Shown here: positions 1 through 8,031 of the stretch, one piece after another
Layout: each line of letters opens with the position of its first letter
Position numbering within the stretch: the stretch's first letter is position 1
From: Paludibacteraceae bacterium
Lineage (GTDB): Bacteria; Bacteroidota; Bacteroidia; Bacteroidales; Paludibacteraceae
Direction of reading: 5' to 3'
Assembly: GCA_024401645.1 (NCBI GenBank)
Contig: JAKSKR010000035.1
Coordinates: forward strand, 1-32,301
DNA length: 32,301 bases
The notes under the pieces: model-generated
Told to the model about the DNA's origin: nothing
Database searches by the model: none
The model's input: only the letters and a program-made list of their open reading frames with translations
Translations under genes and position numbers: made by a program

Positions 1-15
1 TCTCACAGACACAAG

Positions 16-58
16 AAAGGGTATATCATAAATGTTCATTATGATACACCCTCTTGTT
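16..58 (-). terminator. hairpin terminator after the S41 protease gene
   Basis: Inverted repeat AGGGTATATCATAA (18-31) / TTATGATACACCCT (39-52) with a 7-nt loop. It follows the stop codon of the minus-strand protease gene. On the plus strand the hairpin is followed by CTTGTTTTT, so it may be bidirectional and also serve a gene to the left of the window. Confidence 0.6.
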
Positions 59-80
59 TTTCGAAAAACCCTACAGCCTA

Positions 81-1829
81 CTACTTTTTATCGGCCTTGG
101 CATCTTCCATTTCGCGGCTGAGGTGAAGGTAACGGTCATATTCGGCCTTGTCTTCCATAAGCTCAATAGCCTTTAGGTAGGTAGGATCTTTGCGAACCCA
201 CAACTTAAAGAACTCGTTGGTATCCCAAAGGTTGCGTGCCAAGAGCATCTTCAAGTAATAACCCATACGTTCCTTTGAGTCTTCAAATGCAGTAGAGTCG
301 AAAGCAACACCAGCAGTAGCACCAGCATCGGCCACCTCCTTCAAATCGGCATCGGTGAACTTGAAATCGGCATCGAAAGCAGAGAAACCACCCTTCTTGG
401 CCTTAACATACTTGCTGTCGAGTTCGGCACGGTGCCTGTCGGAATATTCAGTAACATACTTGTTGAAGACACCCATGTTCATGAGCTTACGCTGGTAAGA
501 GGTCATGCGGTTAGTGTCGAGCGGCACAAAGACGTCTGGCATGATGCCACCACCGCCATAAACGGCACGGTGCAGATTCTTGGTGTAGAACTTTAGAGAG
601 TCGGGGAAGTGAATCTTATCTTCACTAGTCAATTCGCCACGGTTGTAACGGTCTACAATATCCTTGCGGTAATTGTCGCTACCACCCAAATATGGTCGCT
701 GAATGCAACGGCCAGAAGGCGTGTAGTAACGTGCAATGGTCAAGCGCAATTGCGACATATCTGGCATAATGTTGAGGGGCTGCTGAACCAATCCCTTACC
801 AAACGTACGACGGCCAACAATAAGGCCACGGTCCCAGTCTTGAACAGCACCCGAAACAATTTCGGCAGCCGAAGCCGTATTCTCGTCGACAAGGATGATG
901 AGCTTGCCCTCGGTGAACAATCCGCCTTTCGTAGCCTGGTAGTCGGAAGGCTTTGTATGCTCGCCCTTGGTGTAGACAATTTGCTGACCAGCAGTAGCCA
1001 AGAACTGGTCTGCCATGTCGCGTGCCTGAACAAGGTAGCCGCCACCATTGCCCTGCAAGTCGATGATGAAATTCTTTGCACCACGGCTCTTAAGGACCTT
1101 CATAGAGTCGGAGAACTGCTGGAAAGTGGTTGCAGAGAAGTTACTAATGCGTATGTAACCCACACTAGGCGTAGCCATGAAAGCAGCCTCGACACTGTAA
1201 AGAGGAATCTTGTCGCGGGTGATGTTGAAGATAAGCGGTTCCTTTACGCCATGGCGCACCACCTTAATCTTGACGTGAGTGCCCTTTGGTCCACGGAGAC
1301 GCTTCTGGATATCGGAACTAGGCATAGCCACGATTGAAGTATCGTTTGCCTCGATGATGCGGTCGCCCGGTAAAACACCCACCTTTTCGGAAGGTCCGCC
1401 ACTAATGGCCTGAATAACGAACAACGTATCCTTCAGCATCTGGAACTGAACACCAATACCCGAGAAACTGCCATTCAAGCTTTCGAGCGACTTTTCGACC
1501 TCCTTTGCAGGAATGTAGACCGAATGCGGATCGAGTTTTTCGAGCATGCCACGAATGGCATCGTCAACAATCTTGCTTTCGTCAACATTTTCAACATAGT
1601 ACATCTTCACCAAACTTAAGGTGTAGAACAAACGCTGGAAATGGTTTGAAAAACCAACAGAATTAGAGTTAGAAGAAGCCGTTGACGTTTGTGTTGCCGG
1701 CTTACCGACATCGGAAAGGTAAGCGTCGTTCGAAGCATTGAAACCAAGGGTTTGCTCTGGCAACAAAGCTTGAGCAGATGCAGAGAACAAAGAGCCAACA
1801 GCAGCCAAAAGAAGTAATATCTTTTTCAT
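81..1829 (-). CDS. S41 family C-terminal processing peptidase (CTP/Prc-like)
   Basis: A secreted serine protease of the tail-specific/C-terminal processing family, expected to trim or degrade periplasmic proteins from their C-termini. The 582-aa product starts with a signal peptide (MKKILLLL..., Ala-rich cleavage site near residue 21). A PDZ domain spans about residues 118-200 and presents substrate C-termini. The S41 core follows: DLQGNGGG at 258-265, the nucleophile Ser320 in ENTASAAEI, and the general-base Lys345 in TFGKGLVQ. Both catalytic residues are intact, so the enzyme should be active. About 200 residues after the core are typical of longer Bacteroidetes CTPs. It is monocistronic, with a -7 promoter box upstream at 1882-1889 and a hairpin after the stop. 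Confidence 0.93.
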   Translation of the reverse strand: MKKILLLLAAVGSLFSASAQALLPEQTLGFNASNDAYLSDVGKPATQTSTASSNSNSVGFSNHFQRLFYTLSLVKMYYVENVDESKIVDDAIRGMLEKLDPHSVYIPAKEVEKSLESLNGSFSGIGVQFQMLKDTLFVIQAISGGPSEKVGVLPGDRIIEANDTSIVAMPSSDIQKRLRGPKGTHVKIKVVRHGVKEPLIFNITRDKIPLYSVEAAFMATPSVGYIRISNFSATTFQQFSDSMKVLKSRGAKNFIIDLQGNGGGYLVQARDMADQFLATAGQQIVYTKGEHTKPSDYQATKGGLFTEGKLIILVDENTASAAEIVSGAVQDWDRGLIVGRRTFGKGLVQQPLNIMPDMSQLRLTIARYYTPSGRCIQRPYLGGSDNYRKDIVDRYNRGELTSEDKIHFPDSLKFYTKNLHRAVYGGGGIMPDVFVPLDTNRMTSYQRKLMNMGVFNKYVTEYSDRHRAELDSKYVKAKKGGFSAFDADFKFTDADLKEVADAGATAGVAFDSTAFEDSKERMGYYLKMLLARNLWDTNEFFKLWVRKDPTYLKAIELMEDKAEYDRYLHLSREMEDAKADKK

Positions 1830-1881
1830 TTCGCCAGTTTACTATAGTTATAAAATCTAGGGTTTCTACCCTAACCACCTA

Positions 1882-1889
1882 CAAACTTA
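1882..1889 (-). promoter_or_regulatory. Bacteroidetes -7 box for the S41 protease gene
   Basis: On the minus strand this reads TAAGTTTG, matching TAnnTTTG. It predicts a start near 1875 and a roughly 45-nt leader, which contains a small inverted repeat (TAGGGTttctACCCTA). Confidence 0.5.
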
Positions 1890-1974
1890 CGAAAAAAGAT
1901 AGAATGATTGTCTAGAACTCGAAAAATTGATAGGATTTCAACAAAAAAGTCCGTCACATAATTATGGTAGCACT

Positions 1975-1982
1975 TATCTTTG
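1975..1982 (+). promoter_or_regulatory. -7 box for the PHP/Nudix operon
   Basis: TATCTTTG matches TAnnTTTG and sits about 15 nt before the ATG at 1997. It lies downstream of an in-frame ATG at 1964, which is why the start at 1997 is preferred. Confidence 0.55.
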
Positions 1983-1996
1983 TAAAAAAATTGAAT

Positions 1997-2716
1997 ATGA
2001 TTACACCACTCGTAGACGTACACACGCACACCATAGCATCGGGCCACGCATTCAGCACCCTACAAGAAATGGTGACCGCAGCCCAACAGAAAGGGCTGAA
2101 GATTTTTGGCATAACCGAACACGGTCCCAGCATACCGGGCGCATGCAGTTACCTCTACTTTAGGAATATGAACGTGGTGCCACGCCAATGGGGAGACATG
2201 CGACTACTATTGGGAGCAGAACTAAACATACTAGACACCGAAGGCAACCTAGACATGGAAGAAAGCCTTATGGACAAGATAGACCTACGCATAGCCGGCA
2301 TACACAGCCTATGCTGGACCGGAGGGACAAAAGAACAAAACACCGAAGGCATGATAACCGCAATAAGAAACAAGCGCGTAAACATAATTAGCCACCCTGG
2401 CGACGGAACAGCCGACCTCGACTTCGAGCCCATAGTTAAAGCCGCCAAAGAAAGGTGTACCCTACTAGAAATAAACAACTCGTCGCTCAACCCTGTAAGG
2501 AAGAAGACAAAAGCCAAAGGTAACAACCTTGAAATTCTGCGCCTATGCAAGAAATATGAGGTACCCGTCATTCTCGGTTCGGACGCACACATCAGCTTCG
2601 ACATAGCCAACTACAGCAACATAGCACCACTACTGCAAGAAACCGAATTTCCGGAAGCCCTCATCGTAAACGACAAGCCCGAGCTGTTCCTAAAAATAAT
2701 TGACAAGAAATTATGA
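1997..2716 (+). CDS. PHP domain phosphoesterase (YcdX-type)
   Basis: A 239-aa member of the polymerase-and-histidinol-phosphatase (PHP) family, trinuclear-metal phosphoesterases. The residues of the metal site are visible: HTH at 9-11 near the N-terminus, TEHG at 40-43, the ISHPGDG segment in the middle, and GSDAH near the C-terminus. The length and the near N-terminal DVHTHT motif fit stand-alone YcdX-like phosphatases rather than DNA polymerase PHP domains. The natural substrate cannot be told from sequence. The start at 1997 is chosen over 1964 because the promoter box lies between them. It overlaps the next gene by ATGA, so the two are translationally coupled. Confidence 0.88.
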   Translation: MITPLVDVHTHTIASGHAFSTLQEMVTAAQQKGLKIFGITEHGPSIPGACSYLYFRNMNVVPRQWGDMRLLLGAELNILDTEGNLDMEESLMDKIDLRIAGIHSLCWTGGTKEQNTEGMITAIRNKRVNIISHPGDGTADLDFEPIVKAAKERCTLLEINNSSLNPVRKKTKAKGNNLEILRLCKKYEVPVILGSDAHISFDIANYSNIAPLLQETEFPEALIVNDKPELFLKIIDKKL

Positions 2717-3087
2717 AAACCATAGAAGTGGTAGCCGCCATCATAAAGAAAGACAACAAATACCTTGCTACCCAACGCGGCTACGGCAAATATAAAGACG
2801 GATGGGAATTTCCGGGAGGCAAGATGGAACCAGGCGAAAGCAGAGAAGAGGCCATTGTTCGCGAAATAAAGGAAGAACTGGCAACAGACATTAAGGTAGA
2901 CAGCTACCTGACCACCGTAGACTACGACTACGAAGACTTCCACCTGACCATGCACTGTTTCCTTTGCAGCATACTAGACGGAAACATTGAATTACTGGAA
3001 CACGAAGACGCCAAGTGGCTAGGCAAAGAAGAACTACACAACGTAGATTGGTTGCCAGCAGACCTGGCAATCGTAGACCTACTGTAA
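2713..3087 (+). CDS. Nudix hydrolase, MutT/CTP pyrophosphohydrolase type
   Basis: A 124-aa Nudix hydrolase, expected to cleave a (deoxy)nucleoside triphosphate or related diphosphate to the monophosphate, a house-cleaning activity. The Nudix box is complete at residues 36-58: Gly36, Glu42, Arg50, Glu51, Glu54 and Glu55 are in the canonical spacing. The short length, QRGYGKYKDGWEFPGGK lead-in and DW-LPAD C-terminal segment resemble the MutT / NudG group. The ATG overlaps the stop of the PHP phosphoesterase by 4 nt. Which nucleotide is preferred is unknown. Confidence 0.9.
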   Translation: MKTIEVVAAIIKKDNKYLATQRGYGKYKDGWEFPGGKMEPGESREEAIVREIKEELATDIKVDSYLTTVDYDYEDFHLTMHCFLCSILDGNIELLEHEDAKWLGKEELHNVDWLPADLAIVDLL

Positions 3088-3112
3088 GAGAGCGCCAGCA
3101 GGAAGAGAGACC

Positions 3113-4573
3113 TCAAAAATTGAACAAGCAATTAGAAGTCACCTCCGACTGCACCATGCTATTGTGCAACGCATTTTTCTTCAAGCCATAAGTAGTAATC
3201 ATGGTAAGGTGAAGAGACGATTTTGTCTTTGTTTCCTCCTTAAACGCCATCAACTTATTTTTTAGTTTCTTGGCATAGTCGGCAGTGATGGTATAATCGG
3301 CACTCGCAAATTTAATTTCGCAGATATTTATCAGTTTGTCGGAACGTTCAATTACCATATCAATTTGAGCACCATTTTCCTTGTCAGCACTCTTCCAACT
3401 AGAAACCTTCGTAGAAATGCCAGCAATTCCCAACGCCCGCTTGATTTGGTTGAGATGAGAAAAACAAACCTGTTCGAAAGCATAGCCCTCCCACGAATTT
3501 ACAGCAGGCGTATTCAAATTCATAGTCCAGAAATTTTCCACCCCCTTGTTATCCTTCACAAAACGGAGATAGAACAACGTGAAGAAATCGACCAGTTGGT
3601 ACATCTTCCCCTTCGTCTTCTTTCCCACCTGATTATATTCATTCAAGATTCCACAATCGACCAACTCTTGCAACACAACAGTCGTAACACCCGTTTCGGG
3701 CAACCCCGTCATGTCGCATATATCCTTCTTTGTCATGCCCATACTTTTGGTAGCCAAAGCCTCGACCACCTTAATATGAGAAGTGAAATTCTTAAACATA
3801 GAACGGTATAGATTTTCATACTCCATAGACAGCGGTCCCCTTTTAGCAAAGCATAAAAGGTCAACATTTTGAGCCACGCTCAAATCCTTCCGAAGAAATT
3901 GCAAATAGTAAGGAACACCGCCAAAAATCATATAAGCCTTCAACTGCTCTTCCCTACTCATAGAAATATGTTTCAAATCGTAGAATTGGGAACATTCATT
4001 AAGCGAAAAAGGCTCCAAGTAGATTTGGTTGGTAAGGCGGCCATACAAACCACCCACATTGCGAAGGATGTTATTGGTAATCCAAGTAGTAGCCGAACCG
4101 CAGACGATAAGAAAGATGTCAGACCTAGCCGAAGCATAAGCATTCCAGAACCATTCAACAGCCATAAGGAAATCGGATTTGGGCGTATCCATCCATGGCA
4201 TTTCGTCGAAAAAGATGACCTTCTTTCTGTACTTATACGAGACATCGTTAGTGATGGTGTCGGCCAAATAGCGCATAACTTCCATCCAATCGTTGCAAGG
4301 TCTGTAGTCGACATTGAACCCCTGAACAATAGCCATGCACATGTTATTAATTTGATCGCGATAAGAGCCACCCGGCAGACCGGTAGCAAAAAGAGAGAAA
4401 TGCTTTTCCAAGACATAGCGAATCAGAAAAGTTTTACCAACCCTTCGTCTACCATAAACAGCCACAAATTCAGATTGGTCGGAATAAAGGCACTCCGTTA
4501 AAATTGCCTGTTCAGCCTGTCTCCCAACAAAACGAGCCCCATACTTAACCTCATCTTCACATAGCATCATCAT
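3113..4573 (-). CDS. AAA ATPase with DUF234-type C-terminal nuclease-like domain
   Basis: A 486-aa P-loop ATPase of the archaeal-type ATPase/DUF234 family, common in Bacteroidales but of unclear function. The N-terminal half has a Walker A motif (GRRRVGKT, 41-48) and Walker B (VIFFDE, 119-124). A winged-helix-like segment follows (about 290-340). The C-terminal domain keeps a PD-(D/E)xK-like pattern, with Asp405 in QIDMV and Glu419-x-Lys421 in CEIKFA, suggesting a nuclease fold. ATG codons at 4567 and 4570 are alternative starts. A -7 box lies at 4593-4600 and an array of TTTAG elements sits upstream. It converges on the Nudix gene. Confidence 0.85.
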   Translation of the reverse strand: MMMLCEDEVKYGARFVGRQAEQAILTECLYSDQSEFVAVYGRRRVGKTFLIRYVLEKHFSLFATGLPGGSYRDQINNMCMAIVQGFNVDYRPCNDWMEVMRYLADTITNDVSYKYRKKVIFFDEMPWMDTPKSDFLMAVEWFWNAYASARSDIFLIVCGSATTWITNNILRNVGGLYGRLTNQIYLEPFSLNECSQFYDLKHISMSREEQLKAYMIFGGVPYYLQFLRKDLSVAQNVDLLCFAKRGPLSMEYENLYRSMFKNFTSHIKVVEALATKSMGMTKKDICDMTGLPETGVTTVVLQELVDCGILNEYNQVGKKTKGKMYQLVDFFTLFYLRFVKDNKGVENFWTMNLNTPAVNSWEGYAFEQVCFSHLNQIKRALGIAGISTKVSSWKSADKENGAQIDMVIERSDKLINICEIKFASADYTITADYAKKLKNKLMAFKEETKTKSSLHLTMITTYGLKKNALHNSMVQSEVTSNCLFNF

Positions 4574-4592
4574 AATCGCGATATTTTTTTTA

Positions 4593-4600
4593 CAAAATTA
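4593..4600 (-). promoter_or_regulatory. -7 box for the DUF234 ATPase gene
   Basis: TAATTTTG on the minus strand, 20 nt before the start codon at 4573. The nearest TTTAG-type element (4613-4623) would overlap the -33 region. Confidence 0.5.
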
Positions 4601-4612
4601 CTCAATTTTACA

Positions 4613-4757
4613 GATTTAGTCAATTTTAGCACCAATTTTTCATCTAAATCCGCAAATTTTTCACACATTTAGTCAACTTTCGACATATAAAACACATCTA
4701 AATCTATTAAAAAAGTAGACTTTTAGATAAATTTCAAGCGAAAAATTTGACTAAATC
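4613..4757. repeat. six-copy TTTAG/CTAAA element array upstream of the ATPase gene
   Basis: Copies in both orientations: GATTTAGTCAA (4613-4623), CATCTAAATCC (4641-4651), ATTTAGTCAA (4667-4676), ATCTAAATC (4696-4704), TTTTAGATAAAT (4721-4732) and TTGACTAAATC (4747-4757). This fills most of the gene-free stretch 4574-4894; the rest holds the ATPase promoter and the GH3 terminator. Spacing is about 24-29 bp. It looks like an operator array, possibly for autoregulation of the ATPase gene. Confidence 0.45.
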
Positions 4758-4803
4758 CATTCAAAACAAAACATTCCCACTGTAAAGCAAGTAGTTACAA
4801 AAC

Positions 4804-4844
4804 AAAAAAACTCGCCACAAAATGCAAAAGCATTCAATGGCGAG
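4804..4844 (-). terminator. terminator of the GH3 gene
   Basis: Two-step stem CTCGCCA/TGGCGAG (4811-4817, 4838-4844) with an inner AATGC/GCATT stem, followed on the minus strand by a run of seven T (4804-4810). Confidence 0.8.
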
Positions 4845-4894
4845 GTATAGAAGTTATTTAAAATTCTTACGAAAGAATTCTACTATTCAGCAAA

Positions 4895-7198
4895 TCACTT
4901 CAAAGGCCTATTCAACCTCATGACATTGTGACAACGAACCGGATAAGGCATCTTAGCCAAATTGTAGATAGCAGAAGCCCTAGCCTCTTCTACATTAGAA
5001 GAGAAATAGACAACATACTTACCTTGAGCCGTCTCCCACGATTGAGAAGCCTCGTTGAAAGAAGCGAGGTCGTAATTAGAAACAGAGAAAGAAAGCGTTT
5101 GACTCTCATTAGGCTGCAACACCCTTGTCTTTGCAAAAGACTTAAGCTCTTGAGCAGGCTTATCCAAGCCACCCTTTGGAGCAGAAACATAGAGCTGAAC
5201 AACCTCCTTACCCGCCAACTTGCCCGTATTAGTCACAGTAACTTGAGCCTCGAAACCATCTTTAGTAGCCTTAACAACCGGTTTAGAGTAAGCAAAAGAA
5301 GTATAAGACAAACCAAAACCAAACGGATAAGAAACAGCCACCTTCTCGGTATTGAAATAACGGTAGCCCACATTCAAGTCTTCCTGGTGCAAGTTATAGT
5401 CAACGTTGCGACGACCATTCTTATCGGACTTATCGAGCCCCACATTCGGATAATTACGAAGAGCAGGGACATCCATAGCAGAAAGCGGGAAAGTCATAGA
5501 CAAGCGACCAGAAGGATTTTCCTTGCCCAAGAGGACATCGGCCACCGAGTTACCGCCCTCCTGCCCAGGTTGCCAAGCCAAAAGGATAGCATCGGGCAAA
5601 TTCTTCCAAGAAGCCGTCTCGACAGCACCACCCGTATTAAGAACAACCACCACAGGCTTGCCGACCTGATGGAATGCCAAACATACATCCTCAATGAGCT
5701 GACGCTCAACCGACGTCAGGTTAAAATCGTTATCAATACGACGGTCGTCGCCCTCACCAGCCTGACGGCCAATAGTCAACAAAGCCACATCGGCCTTTTC
5801 AGCCTGTTTAGAGATAGCAATGCGGTTTAAAGGCATTTCAGGAATTTTAGGAGTACCCCAGAACCAAACATTCGGATCCTTTTCAGCATCGATCAAAGCA
5901 CGCTGGTAAGCCTTATAATTGGTATAAATAGCAGCCAAATCTTCGGTAACATTCATTCCAGCATTCTTAATGCCCTGCATCAAGTCGACAGTATAAGCCT
6001 TGTTGACATCGCCCGAACCCGAGCCCCCAGCAATGAAATCGTACGAAGAAGCACCAAAGACAGCCACCGTTTGACGGGCGTTCAAAGGCAAAGTCTGGTT
6101 ACTGTTCTTCAACAACACCATACCTTCAGTAGCGCTCCGCCTAGTTACAGTAGCATGAGCCTTAAGGTCGGGGCTATTAGAGAACTTGTAATTGCGGAAA
6201 TGAGGTGTCTTAACAATATACTGAAGCGTGCGGCGGACACAAAGATCAAGCGCCTCCATTGGGAGTTCACCGCTATTCACCTTATCAACAATTTCCTGAA
6301 CCTGGCTAGGCTCGCCCGGTTCCATCATATCGTTGCCCGCCATAATCTGTTTGGCAGTATTGCGTTGGCCCGTCCAGTCGGTCATCACCACACCATTAAA
6401 GCCCCACTCGTTGCGAAGGATGTCGGTAAGCAACTCACCGTTTTCCTGCGTGTAAGGACCATTAAGTTTGTTGTAAGACGACATGACCGTCCAAGGTTGA
6501 GACTTACGGACACAGATTTCGAAGCCCTTCAAGTAGAGTTCCCTCAAAGCCCTTTGGCTGATAATCTCATCCACCTCAAGGCGGTTAGTTTCCTGGCTAT
6601 TGCCAGCAAAGTGCTTAATGCTGGTGCCCACACCCTGACTCTGAACACCATTGACGTAAGCCGCGGCAATGTAACCAGTCAAGAATGGGTCTTCGCTGTA
6701 ATATTCGAAATTACGGCCGCACAAAGGCGAACGATGCAAATTCATACCCGGAGCCAAAATGACATCACAGCCATATTCCAAGACCTCGTTACCGATGGCC
6801 TTACCTACCTGTTCCACCAATTCTGTATTCCAAGTACAAGCCAACGAAGTACCCACGGGAAAACCGGTAGCATAGTAAGTATGCTTGTCATTCTCGCGCG
6901 TAGGATTGATGCGGACACCAGCAGGGCCGTCGGTCAAAATGGTTGTAGGAATGCCCAACCTAGGGAACGCACGACTAGAACCAGCCGCACCCGGAACCAA
7001 TTCGGCATGAGAACCGATAAGACCATTCGAACTGTTTGCAGCAGAGTTATTACTACGACCGACCAACAGTTCAGCCTTTTCTTGCAAAGTCATGGCCTTG
7101 ATGACTTCCTCTATGTTATCGGCACTCAACTTAACTTGAGCCACAGCGCCAGTACAGCTTAATGCTAAAGCCATTGCTAAATGTGAAAATTTTATCAT
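4895..7198 (-). CDS. secreted glycoside hydrolase family 3 beta-glucosidase
   Basis: A 767-aa exported beta-glycosidase that should release terminal beta-linked sugars (glucose or xylose) from oligosaccharides in the periplasm. A signal peptide ends near residue 20 (AVAQ). The GH3 N-terminal barrel has the substrate-binding KHFAGN-QETNR segment (195-206) and the nucleophile Asp274 in GVVMTDW. The GH3 C-terminal alpha/beta domain follows a short linker, and the fibronectin-III-like domain typical of bacterial beta-glucosidases lies near 650-730 (VTNTG-LAGKEVVQLYVS). All expected parts are present. No SusC/SusD or other carbohydrate genes adjoin it, so it is not part of a visible polysaccharide utilisation locus here. 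Confidence 0.93.
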   Translation of the reverse strand: MIKFSHLAMALALSCTGAVAQVKLSADNIEEVIKAMTLQEKAELLVGRSNNSAANSSNGLIGSHAELVPGAAGSSRAFPRLGIPTTILTDGPAGVRINPTRENDKHTYYATGFPVGTSLACTWNTELVEQVGKAIGNEVLEYGCDVILAPGMNLHRSPLCGRNFEYYSEDPFLTGYIAAAYVNGVQSQGVGTSIKHFAGNSQETNRLEVDEIISQRALRELYLKGFEICVRKSQPWTVMSSYNKLNGPYTQENGELLTDILRNEWGFNGVVMTDWTGQRNTAKQIMAGNDMMEPGEPSQVQEIVDKVNSGELPMEALDLCVRRTLQYIVKTPHFRNYKFSNSPDLKAHATVTRRSATEGMVLLKNSNQTLPLNARQTVAVFGASSYDFIAGGSGSGDVNKAYTVDLMQGIKNAGMNVTEDLAAIYTNYKAYQRALIDAEKDPNVWFWGTPKIPEMPLNRIAISKQAEKADVALLTIGRQAGEGDDRRIDNDFNLTSVERQLIEDVCLAFHQVGKPVVVVLNTGGAVETASWKNLPDAILLAWQPGQEGGNSVADVLLGKENPSGRLSMTFPLSAMDVPALRNYPNVGLDKSDKNGRRNVDYNLHQEDLNVGYRYFNTEKVAVSYPFGFGLSYTSFAYSKPVVKATKDGFEAQVTVTNTGKLAGKEVVQLYVSAPKGGLDKPAQELKSFAKTRVLQPNESQTLSFSVSNYDLASFNEASQSWETAQGKYVVYFSSNVEEARASAIYNLAKMPYPVRCHNVMRLNRPLK

Positions 7199-7232
7199 TA
7201 GGAGTGTGTTTTTCTGTGTAGTTTATTTTTTG

Positions 7233-7280
7233 GAATTGCTGACGACTAGTGAACTTGCGAGCTAACAGGAATTGCTGACG
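7233..7280. repeat. direct repeat GGAATTGCTGACG
   Basis: Two perfect 13-bp copies at 7233-7245 and 7268-7280, 35 bp apart start to start, between the GH3 gene and the tRNA palindrome. No function is evident. Confidence 0.5.
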
Positions 7281-7311
7281 CCATCCCCACTCGCTCCCGC
7301 GGGGTCCGCTT

Positions 7312-7453
7312 GCAAACGAAATTGGCTAGTTTGGCAGACGCCAAACTTTAGTTTCGTTTTTGGAGTGATGATGGAACAAATTTCATTTATCCCATCATCA
7401 TCTCCAAAAACAAAACTAGCCAAGCTTTCGCTTGGCTAGCCTATTTCGTTTGC
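7312..7453. repeat. 142-bp branched imperfect palindrome abutting tRNA-Ser
   Basis: Outer arms GCAAACGAAATTGGCTAG (7312-7329) and CTAGCCTATTTCGTTTGC (7436-7453) match at 17 of 18 positions as an inverted repeat. Inner arms 7350-7374 and 7392-7417 pair with one mismatch and one 1-nt bulge. Between outer and inner arms each side has its own small hairpin: TTTGGC/GCCAAA (7330-7345) and GCCAAGC/GCTTGGC (7419-7436). The right end touches the 3' end of tRNA-Ser (7454), so it would be transcribed as the tRNA trailer. It could be a processed trailer/terminator structure or a palindromic element inserted beside the tRNA. Confidence 0.75.
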
Positions 7454-7537
7454 GGAGAGAGAGGGATTCGAACCCCCGGCACCTCTCAGTGCGGCAGTTT
7501 TCAAGACTGCTGTAATCGACCACTCTACCATCTCTCC
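7454..7537 (-). tRNA. tRNA-Ser(TGA)
   Basis: Cloverleaf read on the minus strand. The acceptor stem GGAGAGA pairs with TCTCTCC, the anticodon loop CTTGAAA gives anticodon TGA, a long variable arm (GCACTGAGAGGTGC) marks a class II tRNA, and the T-loop is TTCGAAT with a GGGGG/CCCTC stem. The discriminator is G and no CCA is encoded. It is 8 bp downstream of tRNA-Lys and probably cotranscribed with it. Confidence 0.95.
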
Positions 7538-7545
7538 CAAAGATG

Positions 7546-7618
7546 TGACCCAGCAGGGGATCGAACCCTGGACCCACAGATTAAGAGTCTGTTGCTCTAC
7601 CAGCTGAGCTACTGAGTC
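7546..7618 (-). tRNA. tRNA-Lys(CTT)
   Basis: 73-nt cloverleaf on the minus strand. The acceptor GACTCAG pairs with CTGGGTC (one G-T), the D-arm is GCTCAGCTGGTAGAGC, the anticodon loop CTCTTAA gives anticodon CTT, and the T-arm is CAGGGTTCGATCCCCTG. No CCA is encoded. Confidence 0.95.
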
Positions 7619-7650
7619 ATTTGGTGTGTCATCGTTTCCGTTTGACGATG

Positions 7651-7658
7651 CAAAATTA
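7651..7658 (-). promoter_or_regulatory. -7 box for the tRNA-Lys/tRNA-Ser unit
   Basis: TAATTTTG on the minus strand, about 33 nt before the mature 5' end of tRNA-Lys. Further upstream is a cluster of CTAATT/AATTAG motifs (7669-7782). Confidence 0.5.
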
Positions 7659-7949
7659 GGGCATTTTTCTAATTCTGCAAAACATTTAGGGAGAAATTTC
7701 TAATTTATTTTTCATTTTACAGATTTACAACGAATTAAAATTAGAGTTTTTTCCTAATTAAGATTAGAAACTTTCGCTAATTGTAGCAACATATATTAGT
7801 ACAGCATAAACATCAATAACGTTAGCTTGCGGAACGAAGTGGATTAAAAACCAAAACAGCCTAACGCAGAAAACGTAACAACGTTCGTGGAGCGCAGCGG
7901 AACAAAACATCAGAAAACTTTAACTACCATTTGGTATATAAACATAAAC

Positions 7950-8000
7950 ACAAAATAAAAAGAGAAGAGGCCGTATCAAAATAAATATGATACGACCTCT
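7950..8000 (-). terminator. terminator of dxs
   Basis: Stem GAGGCCGTATCA (7967-7978) / TGATACGACCTC (7988-7999), one mismatch, followed on the minus strand by TTCTCTTTTTATTTTG. Confidence 0.8.
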
Positions 8001-8031
8001 CCTGATAAAAGCATTATGCTTATGAGAAATC

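Larger units (their letters stand above)
7619..8031. other. gene-free stretch between tRNA-Lys and dxs
   Basis: It holds the tRNA promoter, six CTAATT/AATTAG-type motifs (7669, 7700, 7739, 7754, 7762, 7777) in AT-rich DNA, a patch with repeated GCGGAAC and AACGTT words (about 7815-7905), and the dxs terminator at the right end. I see no coding sequence in it. Confidence 0.5.

Noticed and set aside
609..1337. 242-codon plus-strand open frame opposite the S41 protease gene
   Set aside because: Antisense shadow of a well-conserved protease; no family features, promoter or start context.
6071..7162. 363-codon plus-strand open frame opposite the GH3 gene
   Set aside because: Antisense shadow of a complete GH3 enzyme; the translation has no domain-like pattern. 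The same holds for 8356-9435 opposite dxs.
7454..7618. tRNA genes as the attachment site of the accessory island
   Set aside because: The sequence on both sides is chromosomal (GH3, dxs) and no repeated tRNA 3' end was found near the island start about 7 kb away.
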